From Chloracidobacterium sp. (GTDB taxonomy: Bacteria; Acidobacteriota; Blastocatellia; Pyrinomonadales; Pyrinomonadaceae): DNA of 64,000 nucleotides. Each line of letters begins with the position of its first letter. Position 1 is the stretch's first letter. The notes under the pieces were generated by a model. It did no database searches. It saw only the letters and a program-made list of their open reading frames with translations, and was not told the DNA's origin. Made by a program: the position numbers and the translations under genes. Of this stretch, positions 1 to 9,134 are shown piece after piece. Where the stretch lies: NCBI GenBank assembly GCA_016716365.1, contig JADJWM010000017.1:558001-622000 (forward strand), in the 5' to 3' direction.

Positions 1-196
1 CCGAATGATCGGGTTGAGAGTTGTCCGGATCGCAATGGTCGGCCTTTTTCTTTAATGGGCAATGTTCGGCCGGGGCCGAAGCAGATTCAAAGACCGACTG
101 GCAATACGCGACACACAAAGCTCCGCCGCCATTAAGGCAGACGAACACCACAAGAAATGTGGCGATCAGCCTTGTTTTGAGAGACTTTGGATGCAT
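1..196 (-). CDS. Partial small secreted Cys/His-rich protein (3' end outside window)
   Basis: An open frame reads leftward from an ATG at 196 to the window edge without a stop (65 codons). The N-terminus has a short basic stretch (MHPKSLKTR) and then a hydrophobic core (LIATFLVVFVCLNGGGALC), a good signal peptide or N-terminal anchor. The mature part is rich in Cys and His, with AEHCPLKKKADHCD. No family is recognised; spaced Cys/His in a small exported protein would suit metal binding or disulphides, but that is inference. It lies 84 bp upstream of the ychF stop and runs in the same direction. No clear Shine-Dalgarno precedes the ATG, and the C-terminus is missing. Confidence 0.5.
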   Translation of the reverse strand, partial: MHPKSLKTRLIATFLVVFVCLNGGGALCVAYCQSVFESASAPAEHCPLKKKADHCDPDNSQPDHS

Positions 197-280
197 CTTG
201 CCCGGGCCGCGATCTCGGTCACAACTATCATACTCAAAAATCGCCTCGCGTCTAGTGATTCGTATCACAATTGGGGCCGA

Positions 281-1381
281 TCAGACGTTGAACCGGAAAT
301 CGACGACGTCGCCGTCTTTCATTACGTATTCCTTGCCTTCAAGCCGTGTAAGGCCTTTTTCGCTCGCCGCCTTGCGTGAACCACACGCCACCAGATCGTC
401 GTACGAGACGATCTCGGCGCGGATGAAACCGCGTTCGATGTCGGTGTGGATCTCGCCCGCGGCTTGGGGGGCCTTTGTTCCGATGGGAATCGTCCAGGCC
501 CGGACCTCTTTTTCGCCCGCGGTCAGGAAGGACATAAGCCCGAGCATGTGGTAGGCCGCTTTGATCAGCTTGTCGACGCCGCTGGATTCAAGGCCGAGGT
601 CTTTCAGGTACTCATCGCGTTCGGCAGGATCGAGCGCGACAAGTTCCGCTTCGAGCTTTGCGCAGATCGGCACGACATCGGCGTTCTCCTTCGCAGCGTG
701 TTCGATGACCTTCTGGACATGTGGATTCGAAGCGGGATCTGCAAGCGTCGCCTCGTCCACGTTGGCCGCGTAGATCGTGGGCTTCGTGGTGAGAAAGAAC
801 CACTGTTTTACGATCGCCCGTTCGTCATCTGTAAGGTCCGCGGCCCGTGCGGGTCGGCCTTCTTCGAGAACCGGCTGGATCTTATCAAGTATTTCGATCT
901 CCCGTTTCGCGTCCTTGTCGCCGGCTTTGGCGGCGCGCATCGCCTTGTCGCGGCGTTTTTCGGCGGAAGCCAGGTCGGCGAGTGCAAGCTCGATCTGGAT
1001 CGTCTCGATATCGCGGACCGGATCGACCGAGCCTTCGACGTGGACGATATTCTCGTCCTCGAAACAGCGGACGACCTGGATCACGGCGTCGGTCTCGCGG
1101 ATATTCGCCAGGAATTGATTGCCCAGGCCCTCGCCCTTTGACGCTCCGCGCACCAGCCCCGCGATATCGACAAACTCGACTGTCGCTGGGACTACCTTTT
1201 GTGCCTTGTGGATCTTTTCCAGCACCGGCAGCCGGTCATCCGGCACGGCGACTACGCCGACGTTTGGCTCGATGGTAGCAAACGGATAATTGGCGGCAAG
1301 TGCCGCCTCCTGGGCCGTAAGTGCGTTAAAAAGTGTCGATTTTCCCACATTGGGAAGGCCGACGATCCCTGCTTGGAGCAT
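281..1381 (-). CDS. ychF: Ribosome-binding ATPase YchF (OLA1 family)
   Basis: Encodes 366 aa, the usual YchF length. The G1/P-loop GLPNVGKST is at residues 8-16, followed by the G3-like DIAGLVRGASKGEGLGNQFL block. The G4 position reads NVDE instead of NKxD, the change that makes this Obg-related family bind ATP in preference to GTP. The C-terminal TGS-like domain ends in the typical KEYVMKDGDVVDFRFNV. YchF is a cytosolic, ribosome-associated ATPase linked to translation quality and oxidative-stress responses. The gene is monocistronic on the minus strand and divergent from the membrane-protein pair at 1686. The assignment is firm. Confidence 0.97.
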   Translation of the reverse strand: MLQAGIVGLPNVGKSTLFNALTAQEAALAANYPFATIEPNVGVVAVPDDRLPVLEKIHKAQKVVPATVEFVDIAGLVRGASKGEGLGNQFLANIRETDAVIQVVRCFEDENIVHVEGSVDPVRDIETIQIELALADLASAEKRRDKAMRAAKAGDKDAKREIEILDKIQPVLEEGRPARAADLTDDERAIVKQWFFLTTKPTIYAANVDEATLADPASNPHVQKVIEHAAKENADVVPICAKLEAELVALDPAERDEYLKDLGLESSGVDKLIKAAYHMLGLMSFLTAGEKEVRAWTIPIGTKAPQAAGEIHTDIERGFIRAEIVSYDDLVACGSRKAASEKGLTRLEGKEYVMKDGDVVDFRFNV

Positions 1382-1685
1382 AGTGCTGAATCAGTGAAAC
1401 TGGTACTTCGTATCTTGGCCTCATAACCTGCAGACTGCCGCGGGGCCGGAGACCGAAACGGTAATTCTAGCGAATCGACCCGCTTATGTGAAACAAGTAG
1501 GCTATCGAATCTGGGAAAACGCGATAAGGCAAGATGGCCGGTCGCCGTTCATGGCCATGATTGTTCGCAAACAGCTCGTACTTCGCTTATCTGCTTGGGC
1601 CATGGCCGGCAGGTTCTAAAGAGGCACCAAACTTTAATTGACGCCGGAATTGAGCTAATTTAGTGATTTAAAACGGGCTGATCGA
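1382..1685. other. Intergenic region between divergent ychF and membrane-protein operon
   Basis: This 304-bp stretch holds no credible ORF. It should carry the promoters of both divergent units. The right end is AT-rich, with a TTGACG hexamer at 1638-1643, but no convincing -10 element lies 16-18 bp downstream, so no promoter is called. No strong inverted repeat or RNA-like structure was seen. Confidence 0.5.
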
Positions 1686-3680
1686 ATGCTGATATCCATA
1701 TTATTGTTGGCGGCCATCACCGCCGGCGGTTTTGCAATAACCTACCTTTTTGAAGACGACGAATCGTTCATGTGGCGTCTCGCGGCCGGTTCTGTGATCG
1801 GTATGGCCGTTTTCGGGACGGTGTCCTTTCTGCTCGCGATGGCGGCAGGGTTGAATGCGGGCACGGTCACGGCGGCGATCGTCCTCACGATGGCACCGCT
1901 GATCGTTCTGTTTCGACAGCCTATCCAAGGCCGGTTTTTTCACGATTGGGAAAAAGCGAAAGGAAAACTAAAAGGTGCGAGCCGGGCAAAGGCATTACGA
2001 TTCGCTTATTACGCACTATCGTTCATTGTGCTCCTGCTTTTCTTTTCCCAAACAATGTATCAGACCGCCGAAGGGATCTTTACCGGCGGTTCGAACAACC
2101 TGGGCGACCTGCCTTACCACATCGGGGCGATTTTGAGTTTTTCGGACGGGGCGAATTTTCCGCCGATGAACCCGTCTTATGCCGGGGCTAAATTCTCGTA
2201 TCCTTTCATAGCCGATCTGGTTACGGCTTGTTTTATGAAACTGGGTGCGGGACTTCGGGATGCGATGTTTGTCCAGAACGTCGTTTGGGCGGTTGCGTTG
2301 CTCGTAATTCTCGAACGGTACGTTGTCAGGTTGACCGGAGACCGGCTGGCCGGGCGACTCGCACCGCCTCTTCTATTCCTCTCGGGCGGGCTCGGATTTC
2401 TTTGGTTCTTAGGCGACTTGGGTGCCCAATCGAAGGGATTGACCGAATTCATTTGGAACTTGCCAAAGGACTACACGATCGGTGATGAATTTCGTTGGGG
2501 AAATTCGCTGATCACGCTGTTCATGACGCAGCGAAGCCTTCTGCTTGGCATGCAGATAACGCTGATCGTGATCGGGTATTTGTGGAGTGTGTTTACAAAG
2601 CCCGCGACCGAAGTGGATCGGTCGGAGAGGGTATCGCTGATACGTCTCTTGATCGTCGGGCTTATCGCGGGACTCCTGCCTCTGGTCCATCTGCACAGTC
2701 TTGCGGTGCTTTTTGTGATAGCGGCGTTTCTTTTTTTCCTACGGCTCGATCTCTGGAAGGTTTGGGTCGCGTTCGGCGTGGGCGTTTGCCTGATAGCTGT
2801 TCCGGAGCTGGCGTGGTCGATGACAGGGAGCGCGAACGAAGCTGCAAAATTCTTTAAATTCCATATCGGCTGGGATTCACGGGACAACAACATATTTTGG
2901 TTCTGGTTAAAGAACACAGGACTCGTTTTTCCCATGCTGATATTCGGAGTATTTCTGCTTATCCGAAACGCGAAGGGGAATGAGAAGAATGGTAAGTCGG
3001 GGATTACGGCACCAAAAAAGGGAAGCGATGCACAGTCCTCGACAGAGACCGGCGGTTATTCGCTTTTGTTCTTTTATTTGCCTTTCTTCTTCCTTTTCGT
3101 AATTGCGAATATCGCAAAACTAGCACCGTGGGAATGGGACAATATCAAAGTGCTGATCTACTGGTATATCGGCACGCTCCCGTTGATTGGTTACGCATTA
3201 GCATGGATGTGGCGAGAGGGTACCGCTCTTAAAGTCGCGGCGGCTGTTTGCCTGTTCTTATTGACGGCTTCTGGGTCGCTCGATGTTTGGCGGACGATCT
3301 CAGGCGCGAACAAGATAAGGGTCTTCGACGCCGATGCCGTCAGGATCGGCGAACGGCTGCGGCTCACGACATCGGCAAACGCGCTGTTTCTGAACGCTCC
3401 GACGTATAACTCGGCTGTGGCTTTGACGGGGCGTCAATCGCTGATGCGTTACCCGGGGCACCTCGCATCCCACGGCATCGATTACGGACCGCGGGAAGCC
3501 GATGTTAAGACTATGTATGCGGGCGGCCCGAACGCAGAGGCCCTGCTTCAACGTTACGGTATCGATTTCGTGCTCATTTCGCCGGAGGAAAGATCGTCGA
3601 TGCGGGCCAACGAACCTTACTTCGCAAACTATCCGATCGCAGCTGAAGTCGGCCAGTACAAGGTTTACAAGATCAGGTGA
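1686..3680 (+). CDS. Large multi-pass membrane protein, glycosyltransferase-like (GT-C type)
   Basis: Encodes 664 aa with about a dozen hydrophobic segments across the length. A luminal loop near residues 135-165 contains GGSNNLGDLPYHIGAI and NFPPMNPSYAGAKFSYPF; acidic and His residues in such loops are typical of GT-C mannosyl- or arabinosyltransferases that use polyprenyl-phosphate sugars. The soluble C-terminal tail (about 550-664) resembles the periplasmic tail of such enzymes. It ends 9 bp before the TIGR03663/Agl23-like gene, so the two are almost certainly co-transcribed and may act together in envelope glycan assembly or protein glycosylation. The exact substrate cannot be read from the sequence. 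Confidence 0.65.
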   Translation: MLISILLLAAITAGGFAITYLFEDDESFMWRLAAGSVIGMAVFGTVSFLLAMAAGLNAGTVTAAIVLTMAPLIVLFRQPIQGRFFHDWEKAKGKLKGASRAKALRFAYYALSFIVLLLFFSQTMYQTAEGIFTGGSNNLGDLPYHIGAILSFSDGANFPPMNPSYAGAKFSYPFIADLVTACFMKLGAGLRDAMFVQNVVWAVALLVILERYVVRLTGDRLAGRLAPPLLFLSGGLGFLWFLGDLGAQSKGLTEFIWNLPKDYTIGDEFRWGNSLITLFMTQRSLLLGMQITLIVIGYLWSVFTKPATEVDRSERVSLIRLLIVGLIAGLLPLVHLHSLAVLFVIAAFLFFLRLDLWKVWVAFGVGVCLIAVPELAWSMTGSANEAAKFFKFHIGWDSRDNNIFWFWLKNTGLVFPMLIFGVFLLIRNAKGNEKNGKSGITAPKKGSDAQSSTETGGYSLLFFYLPFFFLFVIANIAKLAPWEWDNIKVLIYWYIGTLPLIGYALAWMWREGTALKVAAAVCLFLLTASGSLDVWRTISGANKIRVFDADAVRIGERLRLTTSANALFLNAPTYNSAVALTGRQSLMRYPGHLASHGIDYGPREADVKTMYAGGPNAEALLQRYGIDFVLISPEERSSMRANEPYFANYPIAAEVGQYKVYKIR

Positions 3681-3689
3681 CAACTTAAC

Positions 3690-5519
3690 ATGAATGTTAA
3701 TGAAGATCTCTCAACCGGGCTGAACGCACGCACGAAGGACCTGGACATCCCGTGGCTGATCAACTGCACGCTGATCACCGCGGTGGCCGCATTTCTTCGT
3801 TTTTTCGACCTTGCCCTGAAACCGTTCCATCATGACGAGGGCGTCAACGGATTCTTCCTCAACACACTGGTCAAGGACGGTGTTTATAAATACGACCCGG
3901 CCAATTACCACGGCCCGACGCTTTATTACATCTCACTTTTCTTTTCGAAGGTCTTCGGCTTGAATACCGTTTCGGTAAGGGCCAGCGTAGCGATATTCGG
4001 CGTGTTGATGGTCATCCTGGCCTTCTATCTGCGGCCGTTCATCGGCAAGTTCGGCGCGCTTGTCGCGGGGCTTTTTCTCGCTCTGTCGCCGGGAATGGTC
4101 TTTATTTCCAGGTACTTCATTCACGAGATCTTCTTCGTTTTCCTTGCGCTCGCTCTTGTGCTTTCGATCCTTTATTTCATCAGGAACGAACGGGCAGGGC
4201 CGTTCGCCGCCGGCTGGATGGTCGTGCTGCTTGCTGTCTGCTTCGTGCCTTCGGGGTTGATGTTAGCGAACTATTTTGGTGGAGAGAACACCGCAGCAAT
4301 CTGGGGGATCCGGATCGTGGTGCTCGCGGTCGAAGCCGTCCTTATTTTTTTGGTGATGAGGATGCTGATGGCGTGGAACGGCGGGAGGCCGATCTATTTG
4401 TTGCTGGCGTCGGCATCGGCGGCACTGATGTTCGCCACCAAGGAGACGGCGTTCATCACGTTAGGGACGATGCTGATCGCGTTGCCGTGTATATGGATCT
4501 GGCGGAAACTCTATGGCGTCAAAGGAGAGGGGGCCGAAACTCTCGAAGATGACGATAAGATCACCTGGCAGAATTTTCGTTCTGCGGCCGGGCAGGGTAA
4601 CGACCTGCTTGTTTTGGCCGCCGCCGTTGCAGGCGTGTTCGTTTATGTGAACGTGCTCTTTTTCTCGTCGTTCTTTACCTATCCGGAGGGAGTGCAGAAG
4701 GCGTTCGAGGCATACGCGATCTGGACAAAGACCGGTACCAAGGACCACACACAGAGTGGATTTTGGGGTTATATTAGGTGGTTTTTCGGCTACGGCCAGA
4801 CGAGCTCTGCTGTAAAGACGGCGGTCGAAGGAGCGATCGTTTTGCTTTCTGGGATCGGCACGCTGATCGCGTTCTTCAAGGGCCGTTACCGAGTCGCGAT
4901 GTTCATCGCACTTTGGGCACTGGGCCTTTTTCTCGCCTACTCGCTGATCCCTTATAAGACCCCATGGCTTGCTCTCAGCTTCCTGCTGCCGATGTGTCTG
5001 ATCGCGGGTTACGGTCTGAATGAATTGCTCAGCTCAACGAACACGGCCCTGCGAATTGGCGGTGCGACCGTTGGGGCGGCCGCTGCGGGCCTGCTCGCGT
5101 TTCAGGCCTACGATTTGAATTTCGTAAATTACGACAACAACGATCGAACATATGTCTACGCTCATACCAAGCGGGAATTCCTGACAATGATGGAGCGTAT
5201 CGATCACTACGCGACCAAAAGCGGAAAAGGCCAGCAAACCGCGATAGACGTCATATCGCCGGATTACTGGCCGATGGTGTGGTACACAAAGGACTACCCG
5301 AAGGCCGTTTACCATGGCCGGATGACCGACAATTCGTCCGCAGAGGTAATCGTTGCGAAGAAGACCGACCAGGACCGGGAACTTATGGCCCGTTATGCCA
5401 GCAGGTACCGGCTTGACGGGGTATATCCGCTTAGGCCAGGCGTTGACCTCGTCCTCCTGGTCCGAAATGACATTGCAGATGAAAGGACAAGCGAGGTGTT
5501 CCGACTTACTTCTTATTGA
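3690..5519 (+). CDS. TIGR03663 family (Agl23-like) membrane protein
   Basis: Encodes 609 aa. The N-terminus has RFFDLALKPFHHDEGVNGFF (about residues 34-53), followed by KYDPANYHGPTLYY. The HHDEG and YHGP signatures are hallmarks of the TIGR03663 family, called flippase-associated Agl23 in archaea, and belong to the GT-C/PMT superfamily in which the acidic loop is catalytic. Around ten transmembrane segments follow, and a soluble tail starts near residue 480. It lies 9 bp downstream of the 1686 gene and runs convergently, 7 bp from the HabA-like gene. Role: probable polyprenyl-linked sugar transfer or flipping; the substrate is unknown. Confidence 0.75.
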   Translation: MNVNEDLSTGLNARTKDLDIPWLINCTLITAVAAFLRFFDLALKPFHHDEGVNGFFLNTLVKDGVYKYDPANYHGPTLYYISLFFSKVFGLNTVSVRASVAIFGVLMVILAFYLRPFIGKFGALVAGLFLALSPGMVFISRYFIHEIFFVFLALALVLSILYFIRNERAGPFAAGWMVVLLAVCFVPSGLMLANYFGGENTAAIWGIRIVVLAVEAVLIFLVMRMLMAWNGGRPIYLLLASASAALMFATKETAFITLGTMLIALPCIWIWRKLYGVKGEGAETLEDDDKITWQNFRSAAGQGNDLLVLAAAVAGVFVYVNVLFFSSFFTYPEGVQKAFEAYAIWTKTGTKDHTQSGFWGYIRWFFGYGQTSSAVKTAVEGAIVLLSGIGTLIAFFKGRYRVAMFIALWALGLFLAYSLIPYKTPWLALSFLLPMCLIAGYGLNELLSSTNTALRIGGATVGAAAAGLLAFQAYDLNFVNYDNNDRTYVYAHTKREFLTMMERIDHYATKSGKGQQTAIDVISPDYWPMVWYTKDYPKAVYHGRMTDNSSAEVIVAKKTDQDRELMARYASRYRLDGVYPLRPGVDLVLLVRNDIADERTSEVFRLTSY

Positions 5520-5526
5520 TTGGCGG

Positions 5527-5985
5527 TTAGGACTTTGGAGAATCCTGGACGGTACGTCGGCGGAGCCCGTAGAGCAAAAGTACGGTGACTGCGATCATCG
5601 CCAGCGAAAGCGAGAATAAGAGGAAGTCGATAACGATTTCCTGCCATGCCGGGCCCGTTCGGCCCGCCGCCGCTATCGGCATCGATCGGCCGGCACCCCA
5701 GATCGCCGAAAGCAAGGTGGCGAGCCAATTTGCAAAAGCAGCATAGACCGACAAGCAGAACGTGATCAGGGAGATCCGCGGCGACAACTGCAGTTTCGGC
5801 CATATGACGCCGAGGATCATAAGCAGCATGCCGTTGAGGATGCCCTGGATATGACTGGCCAGGCCCATTCGCGGGATCGCAACAAGCGGAACGACGAATC
5901 CCGTGATCAGGCCGATCATCAGAAGCAGCACGCCAAGTCGGACCAAACGGTTTCCGGTCAGTTCTTTATCAGAAATTTCAATCAT
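5527..5985 (-). CDS. HabA-like membrane protein (hydroxylaminobenzene mutase family)
   Basis: Encodes 152 aa with four hydrophobic segments. The stretch IPRMGLASHIQGILNGMLLM (about residues 37-56), then LSPR and YAAFANWLATLL, matches the conserved core of (hydroxyamino)benzene mutases (PRMGLSAHxEGxxNG, YxNWxAxLL). Those enzymes rearrange hydroxylaminobenzene to 2-aminophenol during nitroarene breakdown. Many genomes encode such proteins without that pathway, so the family call is good and the substrate is not established. The 3' end is 7 bp from the stop of the convergent 3690 gene. No nitroreductase is present nearby. Confidence 0.7.
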   Translation of the reverse strand: MIEISDKELTGNRLVRLGVLLLMIGLITGFVVPLVAIPRMGLASHIQGILNGMLLMILGVIWPKLQLSPRISLITFCLSVYAAFANWLATLLSAIWGAGRSMPIAAAGRTGPAWQEIVIDFLLFSLSLAMIAVTVLLLYGLRRRTVQDSPKS

Positions 5986-6063
5986 CGATCAGCCTCCATA
6001 CCAGTCCTTCGTTCTAATTAATAAGACGCGATCCTTTCTCGACACCGGCCATTTCCGTCTTCT

Positions 6064-7761
6064 TCAGATGCGGATCCGGCCGACCTTCTCCGGCTTCTTG
6101 TCATCAGCCGGCTTCAAATAGGGGGCCGCATCCTGGGAACGCTTCGAGCGTTCGCCGGTCGAGTGCCATTTTGCCCATTCGGCCGGGGCATCGATCGTCT
6201 CGCCGCCGTGCTCCGTCAATCGAGAACGGATCCTGCACATCACGGGGGTATTGATCCCGACACCTGAGATCACCGCTTGTCCTTTGGTAAGCGCCGGCAG
6301 TTCGGCCAACATAGCCCGGCCGGCGCCTTCTACGGTCTGCGCCACGGTCTGTTGGTCGATCGGATTGACGATCCGCATGATGATCTGGGTCATGCACTGC
6401 GACAGCACGTCCTGATCGAGCTTGCCCGGCCGCTGGGTGATGAGCCCGATCCCGACCCCGAATTTGCGGCCCTCGCTGAGGATCTGCTTCAAAACATTGG
6501 TCGATACGACGCTTCTACCGGCTGGAGCAAAACGATGGGACTCTTCAAGGAAGGTGAATACAGGGTAATCGAGGAAATTCTCACCCCTGTCCACGTGCCC
6601 CCCGACTGTTAATTCTCGGGCCTTTAGAACACGCCGAAGGAGCGTCCCAACAATAACTTGCTGTTCCTGCTGATCTATTTCTGAAAGCTGAAGGACCGTG
6701 CAGCGGCCCGGCCTGAATAGCTCGGATAACTCAAGATGCTCGTGCGGATGGAAGAGCCCCTCCCTCCGATCGAAACGTGAATCCAGTCGCCATAGAAGGC
6801 CCTGAATAGAGGAAACATTACCCCCGTCTCCGGCGTCTCGGTCATCCTTACCGTATTGTTGCCGCTGTACCTCGTCTCGAAGGTCCTGATAACTGTAAAG
6901 ATACTCACGCCGGCCCTCAGCCTTCAACCGGTCCTGAAGGCTGCGAAACGCCTGGCGCAGGAAATGGAGCATCTTATCCGAGGTGCCGTCAGGAAGGAGG
7001 TATCGAATATCCGCTTCGGTCAGAGACGAGAACCGGATCCTGATCTTATCCGGGGTAAATATTTTAACCTCGGGTCGATAGCCGTCATCCCCGGAAAAGG
7101 CTTCCTGGGCCTGTATCGAAGCGAGGGTGTTGTATTCGCCGTGCGGGTCTACCATTAGAACCGCCGCCCGGTTGTAGGGCCGCATGAGTTCCTCGACAAG
7201 GACCCCTGCCGTGTAAGATTTGCCCGCACCGGTCGAGGCCAGGATCGCAAGGTGTGTCGAGACTACATCGCGGACCGAGAGCACCACCGGCACCTCACCG
7301 GGTTCACGAGTCAGCAGGCTGCCGATGCACGCACCGCCTTCGCTGCCGTAGAATTTCGGGCTCAATATTCCCGCCAACGAGTCGCCAGCCGAAACACTCA
7401 CCGGATCACCCGGACGCGGCGGTATGCGGGGATTGACAAAACTCGAAAGCTTTTCGCTGAAATAGCCTAGAGTTGAAACGGTCAACTCATAGATCTCCGG
7501 CGCGTCATCGATCCCCAATAGGGCGGCGACTTCCGCCGGCGGAGTCCCGGCGTCGGCGAGGAATGAATCCGGGAGGTTGCGCGCCAGCTTCCTGGCGGTA
7601 ATCGTACCGACGATCTGGCGGGAACGGCCTTCGATCCGAGCCGAATAGAATACGAACTCGCCCATCCGTGCGACCTCGATATCCCGTGTAAGCACAAGAT
7701 ACTCATTCGGGAGGAGGCCGGGGCCTTTAACCGTCCCTAACACATCTCTGGATTCCGTCAT
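6064..7761 (-). CDS. herA: HerA-like hexameric ATPase (DUF87, HAS-barrel)
   Basis: From the ATG at 7761 the product is 565 aa. An N-terminal beta-rich HAS-barrel (about residues 5-160) precedes Walker A ASTGAGKS (175-182) with the following VDPHGEYN motif, a Walker B-like VFTFLEESHRFAP and the QRPGKLDQDVLSQCMTQIIMR segment with sensor/arginine residues. HerA is a DNA translocase that usually works with the NurA nuclease in end resection or in phage-defence complexes; no NurA or SIR2 partner gene adjoins it here. The frame is open further upstream to 8076, but that would overlap the divergent histidine kinase and has no family similarity, so 7761 is chosen. C-terminal residues past about 530 are poorly conserved. 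Confidence 0.85.
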   Translation of the reverse strand: MTESRDVLGTVKGPGLLPNEYLVLTRDIEVARMGEFVFYSARIEGRSRQIVGTITARKLARNLPDSFLADAGTPPAEVAALLGIDDAPEIYELTVSTLGYFSEKLSSFVNPRIPPRPGDPVSVSAGDSLAGILSPKFYGSEGGACIGSLLTREPGEVPVVLSVRDVVSTHLAILASTGAGKSYTAGVLVEELMRPYNRAAVLMVDPHGEYNTLASIQAQEAFSGDDGYRPEVKIFTPDKIRIRFSSLTEADIRYLLPDGTSDKMLHFLRQAFRSLQDRLKAEGRREYLYSYQDLRDEVQRQQYGKDDRDAGDGGNVSSIQGLLWRLDSRFDRREGLFHPHEHLELSELFRPGRCTVLQLSEIDQQEQQVIVGTLLRRVLKARELTVGGHVDRGENFLDYPVFTFLEESHRFAPAGRSVVSTNVLKQILSEGRKFGVGIGLITQRPGKLDQDVLSQCMTQIIMRIVNPIDQQTVAQTVEGAGRAMLAELPALTKGQAVISGVGINTPVMCRIRSRLTEHGGETIDAPAEWAKWHSTGERSKRSQDAAPYLKPADDKKPEKVGRIRI

Positions 7762-7988
7762 AAGATCCGACTTTAGCTCGATCCAACGAAGTTCCAGGGC
7801 AATGCATCCGATCATTGTCTGGATCCGGACACGACGTCTGCGGTTCCTTTTCGCCTTCGTCGCAGATCGGAACGGAGTTTGCCGAGAGGTCAGGACCTGT
7901 CGGATTTCCTGCCTGTCATCAACGAATAATATCGCTTCATCACAGGATCGTTGGTGATCAACTGATTTGATGATAGATAATAGCAAAG

Positions 7989-9134
7989 ATGAATTTTGAA
8001 TCCGCGCTCGAAAGAAAGGGCCCGAAATGGCTTGCGATCTGGGGTCTTTGGACCCTGTTCGGCTTTTTGTTCGCAAGCCAGGTCTCGCTTCAGAGCCGGC
8101 TGGCCGAAAACCCGCCGCCGTTTTGGCGTGTTCTTCTTTGGCAGCTGTTCTCGGGCTACCTTTGGTTTGCGATCAGCCCGCTTATCTTGTGGCTTGGCCG
8201 CCGTTTCCCGTTCGAGGAACAGAAATGGAAAGCGGCCATCCCGATCCACCTCGTTGCTAGTTTTGCGATCGCCATACTTCAACTCGCGATCGCCGCATAC
8301 ATCCTGCCCAAATTAGGCTATCTGCGGCGTTATGAAACGGCACCTTACCTAGAGGTATTTCAGGTCTTCCTTATCGTCAACCTTCACTTCAGCGTGGCGA
8401 TCTATTGGGGTGTGGTGGGTATTCAGCAATTGTTCAAATACTACCGTAAGAATCGCGAGCGGGAACTGCGCACCTCTCAATTGGAAGCCCGATTGGCGAC
8501 GACCCGTCTTCAGGTCTTGAAGATGCAGCTCCACCCGCATTTCCTTTTCAACACACTCAATACCATCTCCGAGCTAATCTACCGCGATCCGGAATCGGCC
8601 GAGCGGATGATCTCGGACCTCAGCGACCTGCTAAGGATGTCTTTTGAGAATCTGGAAGTGCAGGAGATCCCGCTGAAACAGGAGCTTGAGTTCCTGGAAA
8701 AATATCTTGAGATCGAACTTACGCGTTTCCACGACCGTCTGAAGGTGGAAATGAAGATCGAGCCTGATACGTTGGACGCGAGCGTGCCGAACATGATCCT
8801 CCAGCCGCTGGTCGAGAACGCGATCAAGCACGGGATAGCCCCCCGAGCGACGGGCGGCCAGATCAATATCGGTGCCGTCAAAGAGAACGGTCATCTCGAA
8901 CTTACCGTAAGCGACGACGGACTCGGGGTACCGCACGGAAAGGTCCAGGACCTGACGGAGGGGGTTGGGCTCTCGAATACGCGGCGAAGGCTGAAGCACC
9001 TTTACGGCGACAAGCATACGTTCAAGCTCAACAACGGCGGCGACTCAGGGCTCGCCGTCAGCCTGGTGATCCCCTTCAAGGAAGCGGATGGGCCAATGAG
9101 GCTGCCGAAGAGAAACAGGTTTAATACAGTATGA
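7989..9134 (+). CDS. LytS-type sensor histidine kinase
   Basis: Encodes 381 aa. Four transmembrane segments lie in residues 12-145, without a recognisable extracellular sensor domain. A short coiled coil (about 148-178) leads into the His_kinase domain, with LHPHFLFNTLNTIS around residues 181-194; His184 of the PHFLFN motif is the likely phosphoacceptor. The HATPase region has NMILQPLVENAIKHG (N box) and DDGLGVP (G box). The stop overlaps the start of the response regulator by ATGA (9131-9134), showing translational coupling. Such kinases signal to LytTR regulators; the ligand is unknown, and the architecture suggests membrane-intrinsic sensing. Confidence 0.93.
   Translation: MNFESALERKGPKWLAIWGLWTLFGFLFASQVSLQSRLAENPPPFWRVLLWQLFSGYLWFAISPLILWLGRRFPFEEQKWKAAIPIHLVASFAIAILQLAIAAYILPKLGYLRRYETAPYLEVFQVFLIVNLHFSVAIYWGVVGIQQLFKYYRKNRERELRTSQLEARLATTRLQVLKMQLHPHFLFNTLNTISELIYRDPESAERMISDLSDLLRMSFENLEVQEIPLKQELEFLEKYLEIELTRFHDRLKVEMKIEPDTLDASVPNMILQPLVENAIKHGIAPRATGGQINIGAVKENGHLELTVSDDGLGVPHGKVQDLTEGVGLSNTRRRLKHLYGDKHTFKLNNGGDSGLAVSLVIPFKEADGPMRLPKRNRFNTV

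Noticed and set aside
7762..8076. Extension of the HerA-like frame upstream to 8076
   Set aside because: It would overlap the histidine kinase start by 88 bp and adds basic, low-similarity sequence; start at 7761 is more natural.
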